Assembly: GCA_958295665.1 (NCBI GenBank)
Contig: OY282558.1
Location: 460,758,995-460,822,994, forward strand
Source of the DNA: Tipula vernalis
Taxonomy: Eukaryota; Arthropoda; Insecta; Diptera; Tipulidae
Direction: 5' to 3'
Length of the DNA: 64,000 bases
The notes beneath the pieces are model-generated. The model had not been told where the DNA came from and did no database searches. It saw nothing but the letters and a program-made list of their open reading frames with translations. The position numbers and the translations under genes were made by a program. Below are positions 1 through 10,744 of the stretch, one piece after another (positions within the stretch are counted from its first letter, which is position 1; the number at the start of each line of letters is the position of its first letter).

Positions 1-734
1 CATATTATAAAATAACGAACAAAATAAAAAATGGGGTACACAACCTTTATAAACGATTTTCCCACTGACCCAGTTTTTCTTTCTTTATTTTTCGCAATGA
101 CGTCAGAGCAACAACATGATGCAGGATATTTTTTTTTTTTTATATCCCATCCTAAATACATTTATGTATATTATATGTGATACTACTTTCTTTTCCTTAG
201 TGCGATCTCTTTCTCGCGTTCGCTTGTTTTTCACCCATTTTTCTCTCTTGTAGAATATTATGCTGTGTATACATACATTTTCAATTTACAAACACAAAAT
301 TTAAATATGTATAAAGAAAATATTTCTTCGGAAAAATGACGCGCGCGAAAATAGCAAATTTATTTATAGAATCATCAACACCAATTGCATAAACAACATG
401 TTTGGTAGGTACTTTGCTTATGCAATTGTTATTAATTTATTGGATTATCTAATTATTTATTTCCGTTTGTTATCCAAAATGGATTTTTTTATTTTTTATT
501 AAAATATCCTTTTGTCGCAGTTCCATACGTCATTTACGAAGATATTTTCTTTTCCATATTACTGTTTACTTTTTTAAACATCTCAATTCTTTTGGAATTT
601 TCTTGCGCAATCTACTTGTTGCAACAAAAATAGATTGAAGTACTCGATTTGAATGATAAATTAAAATTAAAAATAACGTCAGACGCTTAAAAAGAAATTA
701 GCTTTCTTCTGAATTTTTACACGGGTTTGAAGAA
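1..734. other. Intergenic AT-rich DNA, no gene seen
   Basis: No coding region of recognisable family is visible on either strand. The stretch is dominated by A/T runs, including a T run near 130-140. Confidence 0.6.
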
Positions 735-1290
735 ACAAAATAAATAACCTAAAGATAGGTCTTTCGGGACCTATGTAATTGTTTTGCAACGTGCGTTAAC
801 ATTGCCTGATTGTTTCCACACATTTTATAGAAAATTCAATTTGAAAATCACCATACTATCAGCAAATTCTGAGCCACAAAGACCCAAAATCTAAAATTGG
901 GCTCCGATTGCGGTTCTTGATATCTCTAAAGATAGTTCTCGCGTCTGTAATTATGTGCCATTGCGTATTTAAGTTGCTTGATTATTTTCAGACATTTAAA
1001 TTCGTTTTTTTTTTAAAATCACGTTACTTATAAATCAGTAAATTCTGAGCCAAAAAATATAAAACCTGCAATTATGCTCCGGTTCCTGTTCCTGGTACCT
1101 CTGAAGATATGACTCGGCAGCTGCCATTGTTGTGCCAATGCGCATTCATATTGCTTCATTATTTCCAGACATTCAAAAGAAAATTCGATTTTTTTGAAAA
1201 CCACATTACTAGAAATCAGCAAATTCTTCTTCATTTTTATCCGATTACGGTTCCTGATACCTCCAAAGATAGGTCTCGACAGCCGTATTG
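735..1290. repeat. Diverged tandem repeat array, period about 177 bp
   Basis: Three to four degenerate units can be aligned by eye. Each carries a block like 'gattgcggttcttgatacc' followed by 'aagataggtctcg', a 'tgccaatgcg' stretch, 'ttccagacatt', and 'aaaatcac..tta..aatcagcaaattct'. The 'gatag' block recurs near 752, 929, 1106 and 1267. Units differ by many substitutions, so the array is old. Short open frames inside it are incidental. Confidence 0.7.
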
Positions 1291-1689
1291 TTAAAAGCTA
1301 TGTATCTTGATTTTAAAGACACATAACTCCGTGCCATTGTGATTTTCTGAGTAACTCTCAATAGCATCTACATACCTGCAAGAATTCCGGTAGATGTGAT
1401 TAGTTGTTTTTGAGATTTTACGATAAAATCCCCTTTTGCTTGTCGATGCAATTTCTTAAATGTTGATTAAACGATACAAGGTTAATCAAAGTCGCGGTAA
1501 TTTAGTCGTTACTTAATGGTTGGTATCACTCTGATAAAGCTCATAAATTTATAATTACATAGTTCTTATACATGCCGCTGCTTTACGTACATCATCTAGT
1601 AAAATATTTTTTTAATACAATTACTATCGGGGATAGCCCAACGGCATTCTAAATAGGTTAAGCTAACCAACAAAATTTTTCATGTATGT

Positions 1690-1991
1690 ACCATACATTT
1701 CGTAGAAAGTTCGATTCGAAGAAAATCACCTTACTATAGCTCAGCCAATTCAGAGCTGTAAAAATCCGAAATCTGCAATTGTGCTCCGATTGCGGTTCTT
1801 GATACCTTAAATGATAGGTCACGAGACCTGTAATTGCTATACCATACATTTCGTAGAAAGTTCGATTCGAAGAAAATCACCTTACTATAGCTCAGCCGAT
1901 TCAGAGCTGTAAAAATCCGAAATCTGAAATTGTGCTCCGATTGCGGTTCTTGATACCTTAAATGATAGGTCACGAGACCTGTAATTGCTAT
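1690..1991. repeat. Recent 151-bp tandem duplication of the same repeat family
   Basis: Copy 1 (1690-1840) and copy 2 (1841-1991) are nearly identical over 151 bp, starting at 'accatacatttcgtagaaag' and ending at 'gtaattgctat'. The core 'gattgcggttcttgatacct' is shared with the diverged array at 735-1290, so this is a younger amplification of one monomer. Confidence 0.85.
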
Positions 1992-4900
1992 ATGTACTAA
2001 AATTTTTATTTCGAAAATTGTCAATTATGAAAAACAAAAAAATGAAAATATAGAACAACTCAAATGAGGTTAAAAAATATGTAAACATTTTTTTTTGTGG
2101 GGGTAATTCAGTGATTTTTGAGCCACCAAAATTTGTATTAAAGTGAGTGTCAGTTAGTTCAGGCTGATCAGTCAGTCTGACCGACAAACAGACGGAGACT
2201 AATTACAAGCTTAAATAGTTAGTTCCAGCAAAACCAGTCTTTTCATCAATATCAACGAGGGGCTATCATGAAGTTGCCGTAAGATAGCGAGAAAAAATAT
2301 AACAACAACCAATCCGGTCCAGCCCGTGTCGGGTAAGTCAGCTGTCTCGTAAGAGACGATTGAAATATAGTGTGAAAACGCCTATTCACTCTTTTTGCTG
2401 GCAGTATGCCACTCGCCTTAAGCTTTTACTAACCAGCCCTCTTAAAAGGAAAGATTTTTTTTATTATACTTTCCCATAACTTACCACTTGAAAAGTATGA
2501 TAGGCTAAGGCCTATCACAATATCTCCCTATACCAGGATGTTCGATCCTATGTATCGAGGGTGAGGTCTGGCACTCTCCTCTCATTTACCATGAAGTATG
2601 ACAAAGTTGTATTTCAACATACCAGCTAGATAGACAGCTTTGGTGTGGATATGGCAGGGCAATTGTAATGTATGTCAGACTGAAATAAAATCTCAAGCAT
2701 TTCTGGTATAGAGTAGCAACTAACATCTTTGGGGCTCTAAACCCTAATCTCCTCAAATACCTCAAATCGTACACTTTTGAGCATGGGTTCATCCTACTCC
2801 TCTAACCAACATCTGTGGCTATGGCTATTGTGGTACTTTTTTACCCCACACCAATTTGGTCTACCTGACTGAGCTGCAGGAATCATGCCGCAAGGGTAGG
2901 TTCCCAAAGCAAGTAAGATAAAAATGTCGATGTGATAAGAGGAAGATGGCTTTCAGCCTAACCCCTCTTATTACAAAGTCTACCATGTTCCTTACAGCGA
3001 CGAATAATTTGCTCCACAACCGTAATGTTTCAGATTAGTACTAAAATGGTATTTACAAAATGTATCTCGGCTCTATAAACGTAAATTATGCTCTTCTGGC
3101 AAATTCCTTGCCGTAAACCTACATATGATATCTTGATTTTTTGATTTTGCTCAGACATTTATTGACATAATTTTTCAACTATGTGCTTCTTCTGAAATCA
3201 TCTGTCTACAGGCAATGATTCATTTTGAGCCGGCTTATAATTTTCAAGAGTTTAACATAAAAAATTCTATAAATGTTTTTCAATAAAATCCCTAAATGCT
3301 GATGATTTATAAGGTGTATTTGTATCGTTTTATGCTGTTACCATTTAGTATAAGTCCAAAATCTTTAAATTCATTTACACAACAACGTCTCGTGACCCTT
3401 TTGTTGCTTCATTTTGGGAGATGTTGCGAATTCAAATGTGTTTAACAAAATGCAGCCTTCATCGAATCGAGAAAGCGTTATAAATTCCTTAATTAAAATT
3501 ATATTGATTATAAAACATTCAAATCCGGTATTATCCCATTTGTTGTTTTGCCATACATACCCATATATAAACACATAGTGAAAATGTGAAAATTAACAAA
3601 ACAAAACAAAAACGAAATAATATGTTATGAAATATATTTAGTTGCCCTATTTTCATTTTCTATTTACGTCATTTGTCAAAACAGCATTTAACGAATAAAA
3701 AATCTCGATATATTTCATCGCCTTTATCATTCTATTATTGCTTTATCGGGCGTGTAGCCCAATAAATGGCAGAGATTAAGAATAGGACTGAACAATTTCA
3801 ATTCGCACGTAAACGTAAAATAGTTAACACAAAATAGAGTTTTTATAAAGATCTAAACGTATGAAATTATTTTTTTCGTCTTACTTAGTTGCTACATACA
3901 CAGCATAATTTTCACAATGAAAAGAAAATGATTTTTATTTTGCTTTATTTTTCAAATTTCTAAAAATAGATTTTTTGTCAGTTGTAAATATAGAAACGCC
4001 GTAAATTTTCTTCACTGTTTGTATTTTCTATGTACATTTACACACCATTCCCGACGATTTTCTATATATTGTCGAAATTCCTTAAATTTTCTTATGATTC
4101 TTATTTACTTCTTATGCTATAATAAAAAATAAAAAATATAGAGAAGGAATATTATATTGTATTTACACGGATAAGAATATTTATTTAGGAAGTATGTGTT
4201 TCTGAGTACGTCGAAATTTAATTTTATGCGCTATATTATGGCATATCATCATAATATTTAATTAGCCAGCTCTTTTTCATATCAACATGTTTATCAGTTC
4301 CTAGAGTTTTTCCTTTAATAGGAGGATCCACATTAATGCGGTTCACGATCCAAGTCTTGATCCTTTGCTATGATTTACTACTAACTTACATATTTAAAAT
4401 TTACACTCTATAAAGTGGTGTAGCACATTTTTGATTTGATCTAGTATTTTTCTGTATCTGTTTCATAAAGCAAAATGGAGTTGAAAAAAAAATATTTTTC
4501 CATTTCCACTAAATAATTTATTTTCTAATAGTTATGACACCATAAATCTATTTATATCCACACATCTAATCTCAAATTACATATCTTATTAACAAGCATA
4601 AGAATAAATACTTGGTTTTGGTTTATTTTTATCATCAACAATTTTCTATGTTTCTCCGATTGATTGTAAAAAACAAATTTTCACGGATTTTTTTTTTTTT
4701 TTTTTTTTAATTCGGGGACAATGTTAATATGTGTATTTACTCGTTTGGTTTAATAAATTGGCGCACTCAGTAAACGTAAAAAAAATCGGATTAAATTTTT
4801 TATTTTTTTAAATATATTGGCGAAAATTTCTAATTTTAGAATTCGATTTAAAATCTGTTTCAAAATATTTCTTATAAAATTTGTAATAATATTAAGATTT

Positions 4901-5929
4901 GTTTAAACTAACAAAAATATGGCAGGTTCGTTTAATAATCGGTATATATAGGTGAAACTGGAATTTATTGGATGGTATTCAAGAGTTTTTTGGCAATGTT
5001 CTCGACAAGACTATTTTCACCTCATCTCTCAGTCCATTATTTCAATCATTTACACGTATTGTAATATGGTTGTTAAAAATGATCCAAATTAGTTTGAAAT
5101 GCTTGAAATTGAAATTAATGGTGAATTAAACAAAATATTGATCGAATTAATTTGCCAGACTTCATCGAGGAAATCACTGTTATAGGTTGCACCCGTAATG
5201 GCAATAGTGGTTTCCGCCAGTGGCGAAACAATTTTCTTGAGCCCCTAAAAATAATTCTTGTACGTATGAACAAGTAAAACGTTTAGTTAAAAACTTATTT
5301 CTTCCTATCGTCCAGCCTCGTATTAATTAAAGGTATATCTAACTGACTTCGAGAGTACGAAACAGCACGTGATTCAGTTCAATAGCTTCAAACGAAACGA
5401 AATTTCTAACGATTTCTAAATATATCGAGTATAATTTGAATAATATCAATAATTTCGAATTTTCAAGTATCTTGAATATTCTAGAAAGTTCTCAAATATC
5501 GAATTATTCATAAGTATGTAAAACCAACGGAAATCCTCCTATACGCGCTAATCACCGACGTGTAAAATGTAAATAACCTGGACATTCTTGAATAATTTCG
5601 AATAACCTATCTCGAAAACTCCACTAAATATCCCTCATCCTCGAGAGGGTTTATCAAATCCATTGATGATTGCAATTGAATCTTGTTTTTTTTCTAGGAA
5701 TAGGTGCTGCTCAACATGAACAGCAGTTTAGTGACTTGCGATGCATTTTAAATTGTTGGCTTCATCTTGCAAGTAAGAACCAACTGTACCCATTGGTGAA
5801 ACAGCTTGCCACCAGACAGAATTAAATTGAATCGGCAATTAAGTTGAATATTCTTTCTGATGTTTAAGCGACCAAAAATCCAGCTGCAACTAGTATCAAA
5901 GCAAATAGAAATCGTGCGGCATCAACAGT
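1992..5929. other. Intergenic, no gene recognised
   Basis: No host gene is supported. 2200-3000 is less AT-rich than its surroundings and may be an old transposon remnant, but no diagnostic protein motif was found. 5080-5850 has short broken frames interrupted by stops, which could be a dead gene or transposon. A T run lies at 4688-4708. Confidence 0.5.
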
Positions 5930-6191
5930 GACTAGAGCCAAAAATGGAGCCCACAAACAGCAGTCGAAGATCCTGCGTAGCCGAAATTTTACTAAAGGCA
6001 TATTCCCTCCATTTTTGATCCATTGACTTCACGACTTCATCAAAGTTCCAACCTAGTTTTGACTAGAGCCAAAAATGGAGCCCACAAACAGCAGTCGAAG
6101 ATCCTGCGTAGCCGAAATTTTACTAAAGGCATATTCCCTCCATTTTTGATCCATTGACTTCACGACTTCATCAAAGTTCCAACCTAGTTTT
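5930..6191. repeat. Perfect 131-bp tandem duplication
   Basis: Positions 5930-6060 and 6061-6191 appear identical, from 'gactagagccaaaaatggag' to 'caacctagtttt'. The lack of visible differences implies a recent duplication, or an assembly duplicate. Neither copy has a sustained reading frame. Confidence 0.9.
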
Positions 6192-6344
6192 GCAAGACCA
6201 ACATCAAAAACCGAGTACTCTCATCAATAAACTGTATGGATGACTTGGAAATATTTTATGGTTGGATCATCCCTATTTAGCCATTATAAACTAATTAACA
6301 ATGGTTCGACAATCGTTTAAGAGCAAAAAGTCGAACCATATTGG

Positions 6345-6776
6345 CAGTGGCGTAGCTAGGTAATATTCATTTTTTACGGCGAATTCATCTTTCTATTGGA
6401 ATATCGAAGTCCTCCGATTTTTTCAAAGCAAGATTTTCCCACAGCCGTTTTTCTTCAATATAAAGACATAGTCCCTCTATTTTTATAGCTAATTGATCAA
6501 CACTCAAGCCTTTACTTTGTAATGCAATGTGAGTACAATTTATTTCCCTTACTACATCTTTCCAAAAGAAAAGATAGCAAAGAAATGTGAAGTTACCCAC
6601 AGCAGGCTTAAGGTTCGTGCAGCACCTCTGGTATCTAAATTTTTTGGTTGACTCTATAATTTCTCAATTGCCTTATTATTTATTTCATAGCTTACGAGCA
6701 TTTATAAATTATCACAATTAATAAATTAAATTATACCCGATGCTTGTCGCCATCGCCGCCCCTAGCTACGCTATTG
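6345..6776 (-). mobile_element. Decayed short hAT-like transposon relic with TIRs
   Basis: The left end reads cagtggcgtagctagg (6345-6360). The right end, read in reverse complement (6776-6761), is caatagcgtagctagg, a 16-bp terminal inverted repeat with two mismatches. Between them, 6385-6600 on the minus strand encodes 71 residues including FWKDVVREIN and SKGLSVDQLA. These resemble the DUF4371/hAT-like transposase family (52 kDa repressor/ZMYM type). The 8-bp flanks (catattgg, catgtcag) agree at five positions, compatible with a worn target-site duplication. The element is far too short to encode a full transposase. Confidence 0.65.
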
Positions 6777-8322
6777 CATGTCAGAATAACAGCTATGTAT
6801 TTATTCCAGTCGCACATTTCAAAATTAGTTCGCACACAAACCAGTTAGTAATTATTCGTACTTCTTTCAGCGAAATATACTGAAATAATCAATAATCAAT
6901 AATGAATGGGCTTTGGAAATGCATAAAGTAATCAAGAAATTATATGATTTTATTTTCCGCTATTTTGTAGTCTAAAACAAATCCTAAAACTATACATATG
7001 TATGTATGCTGACAAAACAATGCAATGACGTCATTAAAAAGTCAGTCAACTAAATCCAATTTCCCGTATTCCCCTTTCTCATACCAAAGGCATCTAAATA
7101 GAGATAAACTATCTTCGAGAAATCACCTTCATTCAATTGCAAAATCTCATTCCAATTATTAAGCGCCTAACAACAAAAATCGAAAATTCTACTTTACTTT
7201 ATATATTCCTGAATTATCCTTTTTTTCCTCCTTAGCGTTTTATTCCAATATAGATTTTTTAATGGAAAACTGTATTACCACATTACCTCATTTATATAAA
7301 ACCAAGTCAAACAAGCACAAACATACACACTCATACAAAATATATAGGGAAATAGGGAAAACTGCAAAATACGTAAATATCCAACAAAACTGGGTCAAAT
7401 ACATTCAAGCTTTTTTTTTTTTTATTCAATGGATCACCAGGCTATGAATGATTTCCTTTTTTTGTTGCTGTTTTTGTTTCCGTCGTTCTTGAATAAAAAG
7501 TCCTGACACACATACACATTCACAGTATGGTTATTTAATTCATAATAATAACGACGAATATACTACATGAATATACAGTCAGCGTACAAGGATAAAATAA
7601 ATTTTCCTTTTTTTTTTTTTTTAATTTCGTGCCTGTTTGTCTTCTTTCTTCGTCACTCCCTCTTCGTGAATTGGTTTCGCGCGCGTCAGGATAACTTTTT
7701 TGTTGTTGCACACACACTGTATATATATAAATAAACTTGCTATCCTGTTTTTTCAAATAATTTTTTTTTCCTAATTTATAAATAAAATATAAGTATGTAT
7801 GTATGTATACAGGATTCTAAAAATAGATTTGATGTTTCTCAAACAAGGACACACCAAAGAATACAACAACATCGAAAACAGGAAAAAAAATTAAAATTTT
7901 TATGAATAAGATTGAAAAATGATATGAATACACAAAATATTTACAAATTTATGTTGGGTTGACATTATGATTTTAGGTTTAGTTTTTGGGCCTGGTTTGG
8001 GAATCGTTAAACATCAAGGCCATCTTTGTAAGGAAAAGGTAAAGTCATGTAAAATTACTAAGAAAATGGCCATTCGAATATGTTAATAAAAATATTTCTT
8101 TAGTTACAATATTTTTTTCAACTGAATGATTTACTGATGGTTTTATAAATTTTATACTGCACCTTTTAAATCACGACAATAAATTTTACATTTTTTTTCT
8201 TTGCAACTTTATTAATTTATTATGCCAAAAATACTTTTCGATTTTAATTAAATATGCAGTGGATAATAATGAAATTAAAATAGAAAAATTATAATTAAGT
8301 ACGGGGAATAATTTAATTAAAC
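6777..8322. other. Intergenic and 3' flank of the lysozyme gene
   Basis: No coding region is recognised. Short tatg/tacatac-type microsatellites lie near 7000 and 7794-7808. On the minus strand, downstream of the stop at 8323, a polyadenylation hexamer AATAAA lies near 8209. Confidence 0.5.
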
Positions 8323-10670
8323 TTAGTAATATGTTACCAATTGTTGTGAGGCGCAAGCTTTAATAGCGTTATTTATAGATTCGTCTAGTTTGCTTGTTGG
8401 ACATTCGTAACCGCCAAATTTTTGAATAATGGCATAATCTAAACAATCTATATTGCCATCATTATTGCAATCCTGTTTAAAAAGTTTCATGTAGCCTTGA
8501 ATTGATTTGGTCACGCACTTCACATCTTTGGAACAATTTTCATAGGCATCTTCACTGCTTGAATCTTCACCATGTACTGTATGTTTACCGCCCTCGACCC
8601 AATATTGTTTCGTTATTTTAAACAGACCACAGAAGCCAGAACTACAAGATTCTCCCGATTTGGTACATTCTGGGAAAGAGGCACACATACAGTTTAAACA
8701 TCGGGTCGATACTAGATCTTGAGAGCCCGATTTATCTTCAGTTGTATCCAACCTGATAGGCGATGTTGAATGACCGTCAGATGTTCCAGATGCATTTTGA
8801 ACGTTAAAATTTCCAATTGAACTAGATGCTTGGTCAGATGAAGCTTGTAAGGCTGCACCGAACGAATCGTTCTGTCCAGGCAACCCTTGATTTGCCGATG
8901 AATCGGATGCATTTTCTGAACCATAACTTCCAGATAAATTATCACTATCAGATGAACCTGGTGCGTATCCTAATGAAGAACGAGTGTTAAACTGCCCACT
9001 TGAACCATCGTTCTCGGATGAGTCGAATGACGAATCAAATGGAGCCGCTTTATTTTATTGTTGGAGAAGTAAATAAAATAGAAAAATTATTAATTATATG
9101 TTCGAGATTTACTCAATTATTAGTATAAGTACCTGTTCGGCGAGCGGAACACCTTTGAATCTTTTTGGAAGTTGACTCCTCTAGCCGATTTCCGCGGCAT
9201 CCATGACCTCCAAATCTTAAAATTGTTGCAAAGTCAATACAATCGATATAGCCATCATTATTACAATCTTGTTTGAAACGTTTCATATATCCTTGAATCG
9301 ATCTAATAACACAATTGATATTTTTGGCACAATTATTAAAAGCATGAGGATGATTTGGTTCTTCACCATCTACCGTACATTTGCCGGCCTCGACCCAAAA
9401 TGGTTGTGTCATTTTAAATAGACCACAGAAACCTGAACCACACGACGTTGTTGATTTGATGCAATCTTTGAATGAGCTACACATACAGTTCAAACATTGG
9501 GTAGAAACGATTCCTTTACCGCCGGAGGGGCCATGGTGGCTGGGGGGGCGATGGGGACCAGAGGGGCCATGGTGGCCGGATGATTCTTCAGATTCGTCTT
9601 CATCACTAGAGCCACCCCATGATCCATGGCCTGGTGATCCATGCCCTGGTGATCCATGGCCTGGTGATCCATGCCCTGGTGATCCATGGCCTGGTGATCC
9701 ATGGCCTGGTGATCCATGGCCTGGTGATCCATGCCCTGGTGATCCATGCCCTGGTGATCCATGCCCTGGTGATCCATGCCCTGGTATTCCTTGACCTGGA
9801 GATCCTTCGCCTATTGATCCACTTAATGATCCTTGGGCTGATGAATGCTTGTTTGATGACGTACCCCAAGATCCATGAATTTCTGATCCAATTGACGCAC
9901 CCCAGGATGCTTGAATGCCTGTTGAATCGCTTGTCTGTCCAGAACCTTGTCCAAAATGTTGTAGCCAACCAGACTTGACAGAATCTGTTTTTTCATTTGT
10001 ATCTAAATCATCATGACTGGAAGAGCGATCATCAAGCTCATATGGTTTCGTTGACGCACCAGATTGTACTGAACCATTATTTAAACCATCAAAACCTTGT
10101 GCTAACGAACCACTAGTGGTTCCATCTAAATTAGCGGCATTATTGTATGTTGGGTTTGACGAATTTGCTAAACTAGCTGCATTGTTATTCAAATTAGCTT
10201 CAATGTTATTGAGACCCGATTCTTGTGTGATTTTTGTATCTTGTCCAACTGAATTAGCTGTGGTACCTCCAGCTAATAAACTGCTACCTAAAATCAAACC
10301 GTTAATTAAATTGTCTTGGTGAACTGAGCTTATACATCACATTTAACCTACCAATAGGACCAAATTCTGAGGTTAACGGTTGTACATCGAAATTTGATGG
10401 TGAACTTTGACTGCTTGATGCACTTAATGAACCACTGTCGCTAGTTGCAATAGCCTTGGCGCCAGTTAAAGTTGATCCATATAATTCAGAAGGCTGATCT
10501 TCAATATAATGCTTTGCGGTTTCAGCGACAATAGGTGTACGCACTGCTTTAAAAAAAAATTTCATTACATTCGACGGAGATGATATTCTAGTCAACTTAC
10601 CTCGACGATCACAAAGCACGGTAACGGTAAAAATTAAAACTATAAAAATTATTTGTTTAGTAAGAATCAT
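8323..10670 (-). CDS. Secreted i-type (destabilase) lysozyme, two-domain gene model
   Basis: Model complement(join(8323..9047, 9133..10287, 10352..10546, 10601..10670)), 714 codons plus stop. All three introns (54, 64 and 85 bp) have GT-AG ends and matching phases. Exon 1 encodes a signal peptide (MILTKQIIFIVLIFTVTVLC). A Ser/Ala/Asn-rich region follows, then a GSPGH repeat tract (about 253-320), lysozyme domain 1 (about 355-470), a second Ser/Gly-rich linker and lysozyme domain 2 (about 590-705). Both domains show the family hallmarks CLNCMC, CGLF, W-V-E, SIQGYM, FKQDCNNDG and IDC. The positions of the catalytic Glu and Asp in active bivalve enzymes are not conserved, so muramidase activity is doubtful. 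Alternatively exon 3 reads through its donor to a stop at 9113, giving a one-domain protein. Confidence 0.8.
9113..9132 (-). CDS. Alternative read-through 3' end of lysozyme domain 1
   Basis: If the donor at 9132/9131 (ACAG|GTACTT) is not used, the frame continues six codons (TYTNN-type tail) to a TGA at 9113-9115. This gives a secreted single-domain protein with the GSPGH tract. A possible polyadenylation hexamer AATAAA sits at 9052-9059 on the minus strand inside the same 85-bp intron. Seen in sequence: donor, stop and hexamer. Use of either form is inference. Confidence 0.45.
9621..9785 (-). repeat. 15-bp coding minisatellite (GSPGH repeats)
   Basis: Eleven uninterrupted 15-bp copies of gatccatggcctggt / gatccatgccctggt on the + strand encode GSPGH pentapeptides on the minus strand. 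The two variants differ at one base and run A B A B A A A B B B B, which fits slippage or unequal crossing-over. A degenerate copy (encoding GIPGH) flanks one side and GSWGG the other. The long open frames in the other five frames here are by-products of the 15-bp period. Confidence 0.95.
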
Positions 10671-10704
10671 TTTAATGCTGTATTCTTCGACGAGACTCAA
10701 AAAT

Positions 10705-10744
10705 CAACTGACAATTTATATCGAGTATTGGTCTTTATTTATAT
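10705..10744 (-). promoter_or_regulatory. TATA plus initiator of the lysozyme gene
   Basis: On the minus strand TATAAAT lies at about 10744-10738 and a consensus arthropod initiator TCAGTT at 10711-10706. Their spacing places TATA about 30 bases upstream. This predicts a start at 10709 and a 5' UTR of about 39 nt before the ATG at 10670. The longer in-frame ATG at 10700 would lie within this leader; the 10670 ATG begins a clean signal peptide. Confidence 0.6.

Noticed and set aside
1658..2187. Three minus-strand frames of 63, 96 and 100 residues
   Set aside because: They share a repeated peptide only because they run through the 151-bp tandem duplication.
2200..3000. Less AT-rich block suspected of being a LINE or LTR tail
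   Set aside because: No RT, integrase, tRNA-primer or terminal-repeat evidence could be read from it.
5080..5850. Broken frames resembling a dead gene
   Set aside because: No stretch could be assigned to a family; too weak to list as a pseudogene.
9381..9978. Long antisense and shifted open frames over the lysozyme repeat (137, 119, 120 and 95 residues)
   Set aside because: They arise because a 15-bp period keeps all frames open; the encoded peptides are simple pentapeptide repeats with no independent signals.
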